From positions 820,051,503 to 820,115,502 of the forward strand of contig CM062819.1 in assembly GCA_031772625.1 (NCBI GenBank): a stretch of 64,000 bases of DNA, in the 5' to 3' direction. Origin of the DNA: Pinus tabuliformis (Eukaryota; Streptophyta; Pinopsida; Pinales; Pinaceae). The notes beneath the pieces are model-generated. The model ran no database searches. It saw nothing but the letters and a program-made list of their open reading frames with translations, and was not told the origin of the DNA. Below are positions 44,801 through 56,880 of the stretch, one piece after another. A program made the position numbers and the translations under genes. Position 1 is the first letter of the stretch. Each line of letters opens with the position of its first letter.

Positions 44801-45450
44801 GGTCTGGGACCAGTGGTAGGAGTTGTACCATACTATGACGCTGACTTCAGGTCGGTTGAGACTGGTCTGGGACCAATGGTACATACTCCGAGACTGACTT
44901 CCTATCAGTGCAGTATTGGTCTGGGACCAGTGAGAGTGGTACATACTATGACGCTGACTTCGGGTCGGTTGAGACTGGTCTGGGACCAGGGGTACACTAT
45001 CTGAGACTGTGATAGTGGTCTGGGGCCAGTGGTAGGAGTTGTACCATACTATGACGCTGACTTTAGGTCGGTTGAGACTGGTCTGGGACCAGTGGTACAT
45101 ACTCCGAGACTGACTTTGTGTCAGTGCAGTACTGGTCTGGGACCAGTGAGAGTGGTACATGCTATGACGTTGACTTCGAGTCGATTGAGACTGGTTTGGG
45201 ACCAGTGGTACACTCTCTGAGACTGCGATATTGGTCTGGGACCAGTGGTAGGAGTGGTACTTACTATGAAGCTGACTTCGGGTCGGCTGAGACTGGTCTG
45301 GGACCAGTGGTACGCACTCTGAGACTGACTTTGAGTCAGTGGAGGATGATATTGGTCTAGGACCAGTAAATTTGTACTCACTATGACGCTAACTTCGGGT
45401 TGGTTGAGACTGGTCTGGGACTAGTGGTACATACTCTGAGACTGAATTTG
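44801..45450 (+). repeat. 216-bp higher-order tandem array in the Copia-5 3' region
   Basis: Units begin at 44801, 45017 and 45233 with GGTCTGGGACCAGTGGTAGG, exactly 216 bp apart; the third is partial. Each contains about four subrepeats with an inverted repeat ACTGGTCTGGGACCAGT (7-bp arms, 3-base loop). A purine-rich GCAGAGCAGA-type stretch follows (about 45495-45620). The array lies between pol and the polypurine tract. Confidence 0.85.
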
Positions 45451-45709
45451 AGTCAGTATGATACATCCTCGATCATTTCTTCTTCTTCATAATTCGGACA
45501 AAAGCAGAGCAGAACAAAACAATGCAAGAGCAGAGCAGATCAGAGCAAAATAGTACAGATCAGTGCAGGGCAGAACAAGACAAAGCAGAACAGGCAGAAT
45601 AGAGCAGAGCAGGGAAAGGGTTAGGCTGTACAGGGCAGTGCATTTGATGGATGAATAGTAACGACCGATAGACAGATTGCAGATGAAGTTCTCCATGGTT
45701 GAGAGGGAG

Positions 45710-46761
45710 TGTTAAAATTGGCAACCAGGGTAAAACTTCTGTGGGTCATCTTATTCATGGCTGATAATATTTTTATTAGATTCCTCTCGTCGAGAGGTGT
45801 AGGATTGATATAAACATCATCCGATTCCGATAAGTATTCATGGAGATATGAATTTATTTTGATTATGGAATTATTATCAAGTCGACCTACAACTCATGTA
45901 GGCTCAGAAGCCCAACAGTCGCATCTATTCACCCACCAATGTTGTGTATAAATAGAAGAGGACTTTTCCTCATTTGGACTCACTCATCTCATCACATCTC
46001 TCTCTCTCTCTACTACGCAGAAATGAGTCTCTTCTCTACTGCGCTGAAATGGGTCTCTCTCTCACACATGTGAAGCCGGAAGCTGTTGAATTTGAAGCTG
46101 CAACTGCAGAAGTAAAGATTGACTTGCGTGGCCTAGAAGATCTCCTCTTTGGAACTGCGTTGTAGGTTCATCTGAACCTCCTCTGAAAGCCGCAACTTTT
46201 GGTGGTGGAATGAAGTCAATCCGATGAACGGTTTGCAAGATATTGACTGCCCTAGTTTGAAGCCAGAAACTGCTGAAACTAAAGTTGCAACTGCAGAAGT
46301 AAAGATTGACTTGCGTGGCCTAGAATATCTCCTCATCTAAACTGTGCTGTAGGTTCATCTGAACCTCCTCTAGAAGCTGAAACTTTTGGTGGTGGAATGA
46401 AGTCAATCCGACGGTCGGTTTGTGAGATATGGTCTGCCCTTGTTTGATAATGAAACCACTAATGCTGATGCTGCTGATCTAGGGTTTGCTACTGCTGATA
46501 TGAATCAGATTTATTGTACTATTTCTCTCTGCTGAATTATTGAAGATAAAAGAAGATTTGATCAAAGGGTTTCCCCACACATTGTGGGGTTTGCCCTTGG
46601 CTAGCCGCCACATCTTGTGTCTCTTGTCTTGGCTTGTTTTCTGTCGATCGTTTAATGTTCTAGCTGCACTTTACTTTATGTACATGTGATTGCTAATCGG
46701 TGGAATATAATAAGAAAAAGAAGTAAACTGTTATAAGCATAGAACATACCATAAGTTAACA
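45710..46761 (+). repeat. Copia-5 3' LTR
   Basis: 1,052 bp after the polypurine tract (45701-45709); TATA box at 45947-45954; ends AGTTAACA before AAAAC. Confidence 0.93.
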
Positions 46762-47192
46762 AAAACACATACAACTGATAGTACACTGTTCTTGAACATT
46801 AATCTCAACTGGGTCTTTCTCATAATAGGCATGCATGAGTTTCTGATGAAGGAATCTTCAGTTAACTGGAGTAGCACTAGTTGAGTGCATTAATGCATCA
46901 ACTAACTGTTAACTCACTATTAGTTCCTCAAACAGTTTGGAACTAATTTAACTAGAATTAACTCAGTAAACTAAGTTAACTAATTACAACTCAAATATCT
47001 TATCTTCTTAATTTAAGGGATAAATCTTGCATGACTTCAAAAATACTTCTAACTTGAATTTATCCAACTAATTAATTTAAAATAAATAAATTAATTATTT
47101 CCAAGTAGTTGTAAAGACTAACTTCGATTTTAATTCACAATTAAATTCAAGGACGAATTAAATTGGAATATTCTTGTTTCCATATTTCAACA

Positions 47193-48052
47193 CTCCATCT
47201 CAACAAGAAAGGGATTATCTGCCACCCCAATCCTGTCTCTATGGAACTCGAATTTACACTTTGACAATGCCTTTGTCAAAATTTCAGAATCTTTCTCCTC
47301 TGTCTAAATATACTGCAACAACATGATCCTCTCGACCTATGAAAAGCCACAGGCAACAAATCTTGGCTTATGCTTCTCCACACTACCATCAGTAGCTTGC
47401 TTTACCTTGTAAATTGAACGTGAACTCACAACTGACTTGTTCTCAGGTCTCGGAACCATGTCCCAAACACTGTTACGAACTATGGAGTCATACTCCTCCA
47501 CCATAGCATCAAACCAAATCGGCTACTGCACTGCTTCCTTAAAAGAAGATGGCTCGATCTCAACACATTCCCCAGCAAGGGCCATGCACCCAGTGTACCT
47601 CTCAGGTGACCTCCTCTATCTGCACTGAGAAGATGGTGCTCCCACATTCTCTCTCGCATCCTCCAACAATATGTCAGCTTCTCTTGTGCGCTTCCGTCCA
47701 TATCTGGAAGACTCTGCTTGAGTGGATATCTCCACTCCTAGAACCTCTGTATGCGGCTGCTCCACATCAGTCTGAGGCTCCTCCTCCTTAGGAACCAACA
47801 GTTCCTCCACAGCCTATAGTTGGAGCTCCCTCTCAAGGGAAACTTGCATGGCCTTCTACTCATCAAACTTGAGATCTTTGTGAACCACTGTCCTTCGACT
47901 GGTAGGCAAGTACACCTGATAGCTTGAGGTGTATCAGTGTACCCCAAAAATATCCCCACCTTTGTTGTCGGCTCAAGCTTCTTCCATGCATCCTTTGTCA
48001 CATGGCAATATACTGATGAGCCAAAGATCCTGAAGTGACCCACATCTAGTAT
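47193..48052 (-). pseudogene. Copia-4 3' part of Pol (fossil, incomplete)
   Basis: Minus sense: after integrase comes FRIFGSSVYCHVTKDAWKK and TTKVGIFLGYTDTP (near 47960-48040), a linker (47616-47850), an RT N-terminal fragment with PRPENKSVVSSRSIYKVKQ (near 47430), and the RNase H end SEILTKALSKCKFEFHRDR next to the polypurine tract (near 47260). The RT core is not represented. Not able to encode an enzyme. Confidence 0.8.
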
Positions 48053-48880
48053 CTAACCAGAGAAAGCTTCCTCTAGTGTCTTTATTCCAAGTATGTGATG
48101 CAGGCTTCTATTATGCAAATAGACCACTGTGTTGCATGCCTCAGCCCACAAGTGAAGTGGTAGGCCTTGGTCATGTAGCATTTCCTGTGCTACCCCTACA
48201 ATAGTTTTGTTCTTCCTCTCGGCCACCCCATTCTGTTGTGGGTTATGAGGTGCCGTCAACTCCCATTTAATTCCTTCCGCTGCAAAGAAGTCCTTAAACT
48301 CTTGAGAGACATATTCTCCACCATTGTCACTTCTCAAGGCCTTGATCTTCTTCCCTGACTCTTTCTCAACCAAAGCTTTGAACTCACAAAAATTTGTGAA
48401 AGTTTGGTCCTTCTTCTGCATGAAATAAATCCAACATTTACGAGAATAATGATTAATGAAAATCACATAATACCTTTGCTTTGTTGTGGATGCTGTTGAG
48501 AATGGTCCACATAAATAAGTATGAACTCGCTCTAAGATAGCCTCTACTCTACTGTCTCGATCATGAAAGGAATACTTGGTGTACTTTCCCAAGGTACAAC
48601 CTTTGCATGTGTCAACTTGATCGAGTTTACCTTTGGAAAGTCCTGTAGATATCTGCTGCATTATCTTCAAATCCCCATGATGAAAATGTCCCAACCACCT
48701 GTGCCACAACTCGCTAATGTCTTGGCTTTGCACCAATTTTTCTTTCGTACTCAATGCTTCACAATCATCTATCTCTAGTTTATAGAGATTCTTCACCCGA
48801 ATCCCTATCCTCTTGGTCTGACACATGGCTATGTGTCTTAGGAACGCCTTTCCTTTACTGAAGACAAAATCTTAGCCTTT
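48053..48880 (-). pseudogene. Copia-4 pre-integrase and integrase domains (fossil)
   Basis: A long frame in minus sense: VKNLYKLEIDDCEAL, ELWHRWLGHFHHGDLKIMQQ and CKGCTLGKYTKYSF (pre-integrase, zinc-finger-like), then the integrase core with HYSRKCWIYFMQKKDQ, LRSDNGGEYVSQEF and PQQNGVAERKNKT (the last two catalytic blocks of the DDE fold), and EACNTVVYLHNRSLHHILG. It is the best preserved integrase in the window, but belongs to a broken element. Confidence 0.88.
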
Positions 48881-48970
48881 TTCCTCCAACATCGCGACCG
48901 ATACCAAGTTCTTCTTCAGTATAGGCACATATATCACATCTGTTAAGGTGAGAGGAGCTCCATGCTCCCT

Positions 48971-50090
48971 CTAAAAAGCAACCGTGCCCACTCCTAAAAC
49001 AATATACCTTCTGTCGTCACCCATCTCTATGTGCATCTTGAGGTCTTTCTCCTCCAAGGCACTGAATAAATTTTTATCACTGGTCATGTGGAATGAGGCT
49101 CCACTATCAAGATACCAGACACAACCCATCATTGATGACACCATGCATGCGATGAGGGTAAAGTCCATTTCGAACTGAGAGGCTAATGCCTCATCTTCCG
49201 ATCCTTCCAAGGATCCCTTCTTGGACTTCTTCGATGGGAAATTAGTCGCATAATGTCCCATATTGTGACAATTAAAGCATCTTACTTTAGACATGTCACC
49301 CTTCTTCCCTCCATGAGAAAAATTCGATTTGAAATGGGAAGCCTTCCCCTTCCCTTTTCTTGCCTTACTTGCTAAGGAAAGATTTTCTTCATCATCATTC
49401 TTAGATGAAGAACCATCTTATGTGCTCCTCCTGATCTCCTCCTGCATAAGATCCAACCAAATTCGTTCCCAATCTGGTAGTCTCTCCCTTCCATTCATAG
49501 AGTTCTGGTAGCTATTCCAACTCTTTGGAAGGCCAAGGAGAGCGAGGCTCACCATATCATCATCAATAGTAGTTATTCCACACTGCCAAGCTCATCTCTG
49601 CAGGTGGTGAGCTCATCTCTGCAGGTGGTGAGCTTATTCAGATATGTGGAAATAATATCGCCCTTCTCCATCTTGATTCTTTGAAGCTTATCCTTGAGCA
49701 CCAATTTCCTCTGGTCGCTACTGTTCTGATAGAGGTACTTCAATTTCTTCCACATTGAAAATGGAGTATCCTTCCCATGGAGACTCGAGGCAATATGGTC
49801 TCGAACTCCCTCAAGGATGATCCGTCTCACCTTTGCCACACACTTCTTCCACTTAGTTGAAGTTGGCTTTGGGATTTATTGATCAATGAATTCCTTCAAG
49901 CCATTGTCTTCTAATATAGCCTCCATTCTATCTTTCCATGCTATGTAATTCGAGCTACCTTCCAAGGCATACTTGAGTCTCAAGCCATAGAACGCCATTG
50001 GCCAACCTTGAAGTATGATATGAATTCGATTTGCACCTGCAACCCCGAACTTCAAACTTCGAATTCTCTTCTCAGTATACTGTTCACAAC
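48971..50090 (-). pseudogene. Copia-4 Gag and protease (fossil)
   Basis: Minus sense: Gag from about 50000 with GVRDHIASSLHGKDTPFSMW and LKDKLQRIKMEKGDIISTYL (49573-49839), the UBN2-type copia Gag; a serine- and lysine-rich hinge; the zinc knuckle CFNCHNMGHYATN (near 49275); and the protease motif VWYLDSGASFHMT (near 49115). A seven-residue string (LTTCRDE) is tandemly doubled in Gag. A few breaks. Confidence 0.82.
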
Positions 50091-50100
50091 TCCGATACCA

Positions 50101-50994
50101 TGTAGAAAATATGTGATAGGTTAACCCGATAATGCAATATAAATCAAAGCAGAATACTATAACCTACTTCTACTATCAATTTGCAGAAGCTTAAAGATCG
50201 AGTTGAACAATATAACTAAAAGAAGAAGAATCAATGGCACAATACACATGAAAATACTTTGGGGAAGTCTCAGATAAAAACCCGACACTATTGTATTATC
50301 ATACATGGTGGAAATACATAAGAATTATACAAAGCCTTATCTCTCACAGCTATCCATCTCTCAGTATAATCCTCACAGATGCTCACAGGCAATCTTGGCT
50401 TCTCTCCAACCTTCATCTTTGCCCCTCAAGCTCCTGTTTCCTTGCATTGTTCCTTGTGGATGATTAAGCTATTACCAAGTGGAAAAACAAGCCTTCAAAA
50501 TTGCGCAATCCTCAAGGATGTATCCTTGACTGCATGCATGAGTTTTCTCCATGAGAAAACACATGCAACTGATAGTACATTGTCCTTGAACATTAATCTC
50601 AACTAGGTCTTTCTCAAAATATACATGCATGAGTTTCTGATGAGGGAATCTTCAGTTAACTGGAGTAGCACTATTTGAGTGCATTAATGCATCAACTGAC
50701 TGTTAACTTACTATTAGTTCCTCAAACAGTTTGTAACTAATTTAACTGGACTTAACTGAGTAAACTGAGTTAACTAATTACAACTCAAATATAACTCAAG
50801 CTTATCTCCTTAATTTAAGGGATAACTCTTGCATGACTTCAGAAAGAATTCTAACTTGAATTTCTCCAACTAATTAATTTAAAATAAATTAATTAATTAT
50901 TTCCAAGTAGTTGTTAAGACTAAATTCGATTTTAATTCACAATTTAATTCAAGGACAAATTAAATTGGAATATTCTTATTTCCATATTTCAACA
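50101..50994 (-). repeat. Copia-4 5' LTR
   Basis: 894 bp; in minus sense starts TGTTGAAATATGG and ends TTTTCTACA against the primer site. Matches 39252-39712 plus 46767-47192. Confidence 0.92.
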
Positions 50995-53840
50995 AATTTC
51001 TGTGTTGTTTTTACTTTTTAGAGACTTTAGGTGTAATTTAGATATTGTGTGAATCATTAATTGAAAATTTTTCATTGTGGCTGAATTACCGAGACAATCA
51101 CATAGGATGCTAAGGAAGCCCTTGAGTATACACCGAGTCAGTTAGAAAAGATCAAAGCTGAAAACTCTAAATAATCGGGGTCCGGGATTACAACAAAACC
51201 TAAAACTTCTATTATTATAGAACATGATGTAACAGGAATTGAAATTAATCAACCAGAAATATCAACTATTTAAGAATCTGAAGTGACGGGACCTAAACTT
51301 GATCAACCTGAAAAATTAGAATCACACTCTGAAGAAACTGATTTAATAGTTACAAAATTTATTCAAACATAATTAGATACTAGAGAGGTTTCATATTCAC
51401 AATTAACTGAACTAGATATCAAAGAACCTGAGTTTGACATTTCTGAGCCTGAATCACCTTCAGCTACTATAACCCCTACTCTGAGTCCTCCACATTCACC
51501 GCGTGTAAAACTGATTATCATTGATAGTCTTCCTATTGGTCTCATTAGCATTGAAGAACTTGCCTCAAATGAAGAAGAAGGATCACCTCACACACTAGTT
51601 TCTCTTGAGGTCTCTTCACCCTGACCCTTGGTATTTCACACCCTTGAACTTTTTAGGACAAGGTATTCCATGATACACAACTCCTTACTCTATCGTACCA
51701 GGTTTTGATTGGTCTAGAATGGCTTCTAGAAGTATGTCATTAGACACATCTATGTTTTCTACTTCTCCAGAGTCAACTTTATATGGTGGCCCATCAGTGC
51801 CTCCTGGATATCAATCTCTTTCTGGGACATATTCAAGAGATTCTCCCTCAAATCAACCTTTAACTATGTCAACTAGGTTAACTGATCCTACGCTTCAGGA
51901 TTTGACATCTGATCAGTATATTAATATGATTTCCAGAAACATAGGTAATCCTCAAACAAACCCAACATGCAGTTTTTACCCGCTTAGGGGGAAACCTTCA
52001 TATCCTCCTTGAGGAGGACAAACTTTAGTTGGAACTTATCCTATAGGTGGAGGGAAACCTCCTTCCGGAAATTATCCCAATTATGGTCAGATGCCTCAAA
52101 CTAGTTTTGATGAACCTGTTATGCCTCAACCCACCATGGCAACGCCTTACCCTGGGTGAATACAATCTGGAATCCTTCGTTTAATCAATAGTCAATTCCA
52201 ATAACTCCTCAAGTACCTATGTATCAACCTATTCAACCTGTTGGACAACCTATCCATCAAATTCTTGTTCAAGGCATTCCTATTCAAGTCCAACAACCTT
52301 TTCAGGCTAGTCCATCGACACCTATTCAACAACAATTGCAACAACATGTTTCGAGTACTCCTCAAAACCCGGTTCAATCTGTTGTGCCTATGTCTGTACA
52401 AACTCCAACCATGATTTCACCATGAACTCCCATCCCAGGAGTATCACAGGTAAGTGTTCCCTTGACTTCTTAAGTAATGATGCCAAAAAATACTCAGGCT
52501 ATGCCTTGAGTATCTTCTTATTAGATTGCTTCTATGATTCTATCTATTCCCTAGATACCTATCATACGGCCTAGTATGTTGTACATTCAAATGTCTTTTT
52601 AAGGGAAAATTTTGCAAGGAAAACCCTAGAGTTAGTTTGTTCAAGGCCAACCTTTTCAAACCCAGTTTCTCCAAGGTCAACCTTTGCAGAGTCAACCCTT
52701 TCAAGGACAGTTCCTCCAAGGTAAAATGGGTCAAGGTCCTCTTTTCCAGAATCAACCTCACCCCGGTCATACTTTTCAAGTGCCTATTCAACCACAATTC
52801 GGTATGGCTCATCTTAGATATCCAGGAGGTATGAAAATTCCAACTGCTTAGGCTATTCCATGATATCCTAGATATCCTCCTCCAGGTATAGGACTTGTCC
52901 CTTAGGGATATCAATATGCATAATAGGATCCTAGCCATCAGTTACCATTCATTGCAACTTTGGATTTACCATACCTATCGTGGTTAACCAATGACCTATT
53001 TACTACCTACCGTAATGGCCCGCTATTCCTATGAAGTTGCCCAGTGACATTCCTAAGTTTAAAGGTAAATCAGGAGAAGACCTGTCAAATCATGTTATGA
53101 CTTATCATCTTTGGTGCACGTCAAATTCATTAATTGATGTTTCTATTAGATTATGATTTTTTAAATGAACCTTAATCAGTTTGGCAGCCAAATGATATGT
53201 AGAATTTCCACGTGCTTCCTTCAATACATTCAATGCCCTTGCTACTGCCTTTTTGACACACTTTCAGTTACCCATTCGATACAATAATGGAATTGAAATT
53301 TTAACCTCTTTAAAATAGTCAACGTTGACCCATATCTCAGATCATACTCACGAATGGAGATGAAGATGCCATTTGGTTAAAGTTTATATCCCAGACTAGA
53401 TTCTGGTTGAATGGTTCATAAAATCTATATTTCCAGTGATTACTGAAGATGTTGCCAAAGGTGGCATAGTAACTAAGGAGCAAGTTATTTCTCATGCTCA
53501 ATACCTAGATCTTGTTTATACTCAGTCTAGTACTTTGTATGAAAAGATCCCAGATTTACCCCATCCTGGTCAAACTAATCTAGCCCTTATATGATCACAT
53601 GCCGCAGATGGTATGATTGGTTCTATTATCCAAAAATATAAGAATAAAAAGAAAGAATATAATAAAACTCATATTTTGGCTTTACCTGATTCACTCGAAG
53701 AAGATCCTTCTCTCAAAATTACTTCTGAAATAAACGTCGTGGAATCATCTATTGGAAAAAGTAAGCAATCTGGAGGTAAGAAAAAGGGAAAAGGAAAAGG
53801 AAAACAAGACACTCCTTCTAAGAAGAAATCAAGATAGAAT
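50995..53840 (+). pseudogene. Gypsy-C Gag region (fossil)
   Basis: Resumes the Gypsy-C leader, then codes from about 51075 (DAKEALEYTPSQLEKI). An acidic, low-complexity N-terminal part (to about 51620) is followed by MASRSMSLDTSMF and PPGYQSLSGTYSRD (51719-52012), a proline- and glutamine-rich stretch (about 52200-52850, repeats of the FQGQ/LQGQ type), a Retrotrans_gag-like core starting IPKFKGKSGEDLSNHV (near 53050), and a lysine-rich tail (KKKGKGKGKQ, near 53780). Many breaks. Gag would form the particle. Confidence 0.7.
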
Positions 53841-54860
53841 GAACTATCTGATGGAAATAAGAAACCTCAATATCCTTGTTTAATTTGTGATGAATATCAT
53901 TACACTAAGGAGTTCCCTCATCCCGCCGAATTTTTTAAATTGATCAAAAGTTCACCCACTCCCGTTGTTTTGAATGATCCTTTCCCTCCCCAAGACATCA
54001 AAATGGTTTCTCATAACCAATCTTCCTCTTCCACATCGGCATATATCATGATGATGTCTTCGAAAGTTATGGTAGCAATGAGATCTAAAGACTATGGATC
54101 AAAGAGTCCTATTAAAGATGGAGATGATTCCAATTCATCTAGTCAAAATTCCACATCTACCCGTCCTTCTTCTCAATAGTTACACATTGAAAAAAAAACC
54201 CTGATATGATAATTTGACCACTGCCTAAGGGCATTCTTCGAAAGTCAACCTTTAACACTCATGCTAGGGCTGCTCAGAATTACAACGTTGTCAAATATTT
54301 GGCTATGTCACCTTCAGAAATGCTGGCTCTTGAAGTGTTGAAGACTTGCCCAACATAAAGGAAATTGTTATTATCAACTATTGGAACAGTAGGTCCTCAA
54401 GACTCCAATTTAATTATTTTTGATCTCGAGAATCATGTCCCATGTCCCCCACATCAACTTGTTTTTTAGATACTAATCCATGTCAAAACTTGACGAATTT
54501 TTCAAATATTGATTATCGAAGGAGCGTCGACATGTATTATGTTGATTTCTTGTTGGAAAGATTTAGGCTTTCCAACAATCAATCAATCTCCCAGAACTCT
54601 GAAAGCCTATGAGAGAAGATGTTTTTGTCCTTTTGGTGTTTCAAATGATTTACCAATAGAGTTAGAGGGTAAAATATTTACAATTAAAGCTGAGGTTGTT
54701 GATGCTCAACTTGACTCCAACCTTTTACTTGGTCGGAGCTAGACTTATGCCATGTCGGCAGTAGTCTCGTCATATTTTAAGATGATCATGTTTCTTCATA
54801 AAGGAAGAATTGTGAAGGTAGACCAATTGTCTTATTATACCTAAAACCCTAATTCCACTG
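53841..54860 (+). pseudogene. Gypsy-C zinc-knuckle and protease-like region (fossil)
   Basis: PCLICDEYHYTKEF near 53875 aligns with the zinc-knuckle-like motifs of Gypsy-A and Gypsy-B. The protease-like domain runs from IIEGASTCIMLISCWKDLGF (near 54510) to LDSNLLLGRS and AVVSSYFKMIMF (near 54770), again matching Gypsy-A/B. The shared domain shows all three belong to one broad family. Several breaks. Confidence 0.72.
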
Positions 54861-55249
54861 GTAGTGTTCCTTTTGTTGGAAAATAAACTACTGTGTATGA
54901 AGAAGTTGGTGTTGGACTTCTCAAAGACTCATCTTTGATGTGAAATTTCACGTTCCCTCCACCCAATTTCCCTCGTAATGTTTCCCAGATTAATATGATT
55001 ACATCAAGTACTTTTGAATTGGAAGATCCGTGGAAAGTACCTTTAGAGTCAAAACTAGTCTTATACGGTAGTGAGATGCCTCTTAGTCCTTTTGAGTTGG
55101 CTTATGAGGCAATTCAATCTTTTTCCAACCTATCACCATCTGAAAACAATCGAATGAATATGATTATCGATGAATATTCTCATTTTTCATGCTTGGAACC
55201 AATTTCTATGCCTGATCCTTTGACAAAGAATGTTTAAATGATGAAGGGA

Positions 55250-56880
55250 TCATGGAAGTTATGACTTTGGTCAAAATTCCATGGGACAATTCTCATCATC
55301 ATTCATATTTCTTACCATATTTTGACAAAATTGAGAATAACTTATCGTCTATGTTTTCATTTGAGATTATTAGTGATCCTCAATGTCCAATACCTATCAT
55401 TTCTTCTGATTCTAAGAAGAATTTGGGAAACATATCAGCAACGATACCCATAAACATCTCGGTGAAACCTGGGATAACTTAAAATATTCATATAGGAGCT
55501 TCTTGTTCTTTAGAAAAAATATTCATACTTATAAATCCCTATTTCAAGAATCACACGACATTTTTGCCCGGTCTTCCGAATAAATGCCATGAATTGACCC
55601 TCATATAGTTGTACATGAAATAAAAATTTATCTGAATGCTAAACCTGTGAGACAATGATTACGTCCCACACATCCACGAAAAGTTGCTACTATCAAAACT
55701 AGGGTTGAAAAACTATTGAAAGAAGGATTCATTTACCGTGTTCCATTAACTGATTGGGTGTCAAACATTGTACCCGTTAATAAGAATTAAGGAACTATTC
55801 GAGTATGTTGATTACAGAGATATCAATCAAGCTTGTCCCAAAGACAATTATCAAACTCCATATATTGACCAAATTATTGATGACTATGATGGGAATGAAA
55901 TTTTCTGTTTTATGGATGGATTTTCTTACTACAATTAGATAAACATACTCCCTTCCAATCAGTATAAAACAACATTTATTTTCCCATGGGGAACATTTTC
56001 TTATCGCAAACTCCCATTTGGCCTGAAAAATGTTGGCACAACTTTTCAATGAGCAATGTCTTATTCATTCCATGATATCAAGCATATTGTTCAACCCTAT
56101 TTAAATGACTTGCCAACTCATTCAATGAAAAGGAAAGATCACCTATTGCACTTGAAAGCAATTTTTATTAGGTGCAAGCATTACAATATTTGTTTGAATC
56201 CGCACAAATGTGTTTTTTGTGCGCAATCAGGTTAACTTCTAGAATTTATCGTTTCAAAAGAATGGATTCATGTTGACCCCCTTAAAGTAGAGGTAATTTT
56301 GAATTTTCCTTCTCCTTCTATTGTTTAAAAACTCTAAAGTTTGCAAGGGAAAGTAATTTTTTTCGTAGATTCATCCATAATTATAGTTGTTCAAGTTGTT
56401 CAACGATTCCGTCACTATATACCTTTGTGAAAAACAACTATCATTTCCGATTGCAAACCTATGATGTACATTCTTACCAAGCAGTTGCTAGCGGGCAAAT
56501 ATTCCAAATGGATAGTTATATTGCAAGAATTCGAAAGATCTAAATCAATGAAATCTTTGGTTATCACTGAATTATTGTGTGACTTTCCCCATACTAATAC
56601 AGAAACTGTAGTAGAAGATTCCTTTGTTGATGAATCTCTCTCTCTTATTAGCAAATTAGATCCATGGTATGGAGATATCATTATATATATTCAAACCCAA
56701 AATTTTAGGCTTGAGTTCTCTAAAACCAGTCGTCGTCTAATCCAATACCAATCCCAACAATATAATATTGTTGGTGACACTATTTACCGTCATGGTACTG
56801 ATTCTATCTTTCAGCATTGTTTGACTCTCCAAGAGGCCGAAAAAGCATTAAATTATTTCCATTCTTGAGCATGTGGTGGT
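55250..56880 (+). pseudogene. Gypsy-C reverse transcriptase and RNase H region (fossil)
   Basis: RT features: VREQ-type start near 55640; DYRDINQACPKDNYQTPYID (near 55810); FCFMDGFSYYN (near 55900); YKTTFIFPWGTFSYRKLPFG (55965-56030). These are the Ty3/gypsy RT fingers and palm. RNase H and the connection follow with TKQLLAGKYSKWIVILQEF (near 56475) and YGDIIIYIQTQNFRLEFSK (56670). Many breaks. Confidence 0.82.

Larger units (their letters stand above)
39713..46761 (+). mobile_element. Copia-5: Ty1/copia element inside the Copia-4 LTR
   Basis: 7.05 kb, LTRs of 1,051 and 1,052 bp (TGTTAAAATTGG...TTAACA), perfect duplication AAAAC (39708-39712, 46762-46766), a primer site TGGTATCGGAGCTGAG right after the 5' LTR, and polypurine tract gagagggag before the 3' LTR. 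It carries gag and pol remnants (40854-44220) and an unusual 1.4-kb 3' non-coding stretch made of tandem repeats. LTRs differ by a few percent by eye. Coding is decayed, with many breaks. Confidence 0.93.
39252..47192 (-). repeat. Copia-4 3' LTR, in two pieces (39252-39712 and 46767-47192)
   Basis: The pieces together match 50101-50994 end to end, apart from Copia-5 and its AAAAC duplication. This proves Copia-5 arrived after Copia-4. Confidence 0.9.
39252..50994 (-). mobile_element. Copia-4: Ty1/copia element, one LTR split by Copia-5
   Basis: Minus-strand element with a 5' LTR at 50101-50994, tRNA-Met-type primer site (minus sense TGGTATCGGAG, just left of 50101), gag to pol on 47193-50100, polypurine tract near 47193, and a 3' LTR in two pieces (39252-39712 and 46767-47192) separated by Copia-5. 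Related to Copia-1 and Copia-2. Pol is incomplete and several breaks are present. No clean target duplication at the outer ends. It sits in the Gypsy-C leader. Confidence 0.88.

Noticed and set aside
44759-45220. Open frames on both strands rich in repeated HWSQT-type or TGLGPVVH-type residues
   Set aside because: They are translations of the 216-bp tandem array, whose unit is a multiple of three, so frames stay open by chance.
44451-45450. CRISPR-like regular spacing
   Set aside because: Units are contiguous or degenerate tandem repeats without unique spacers, in a plant retroelement.
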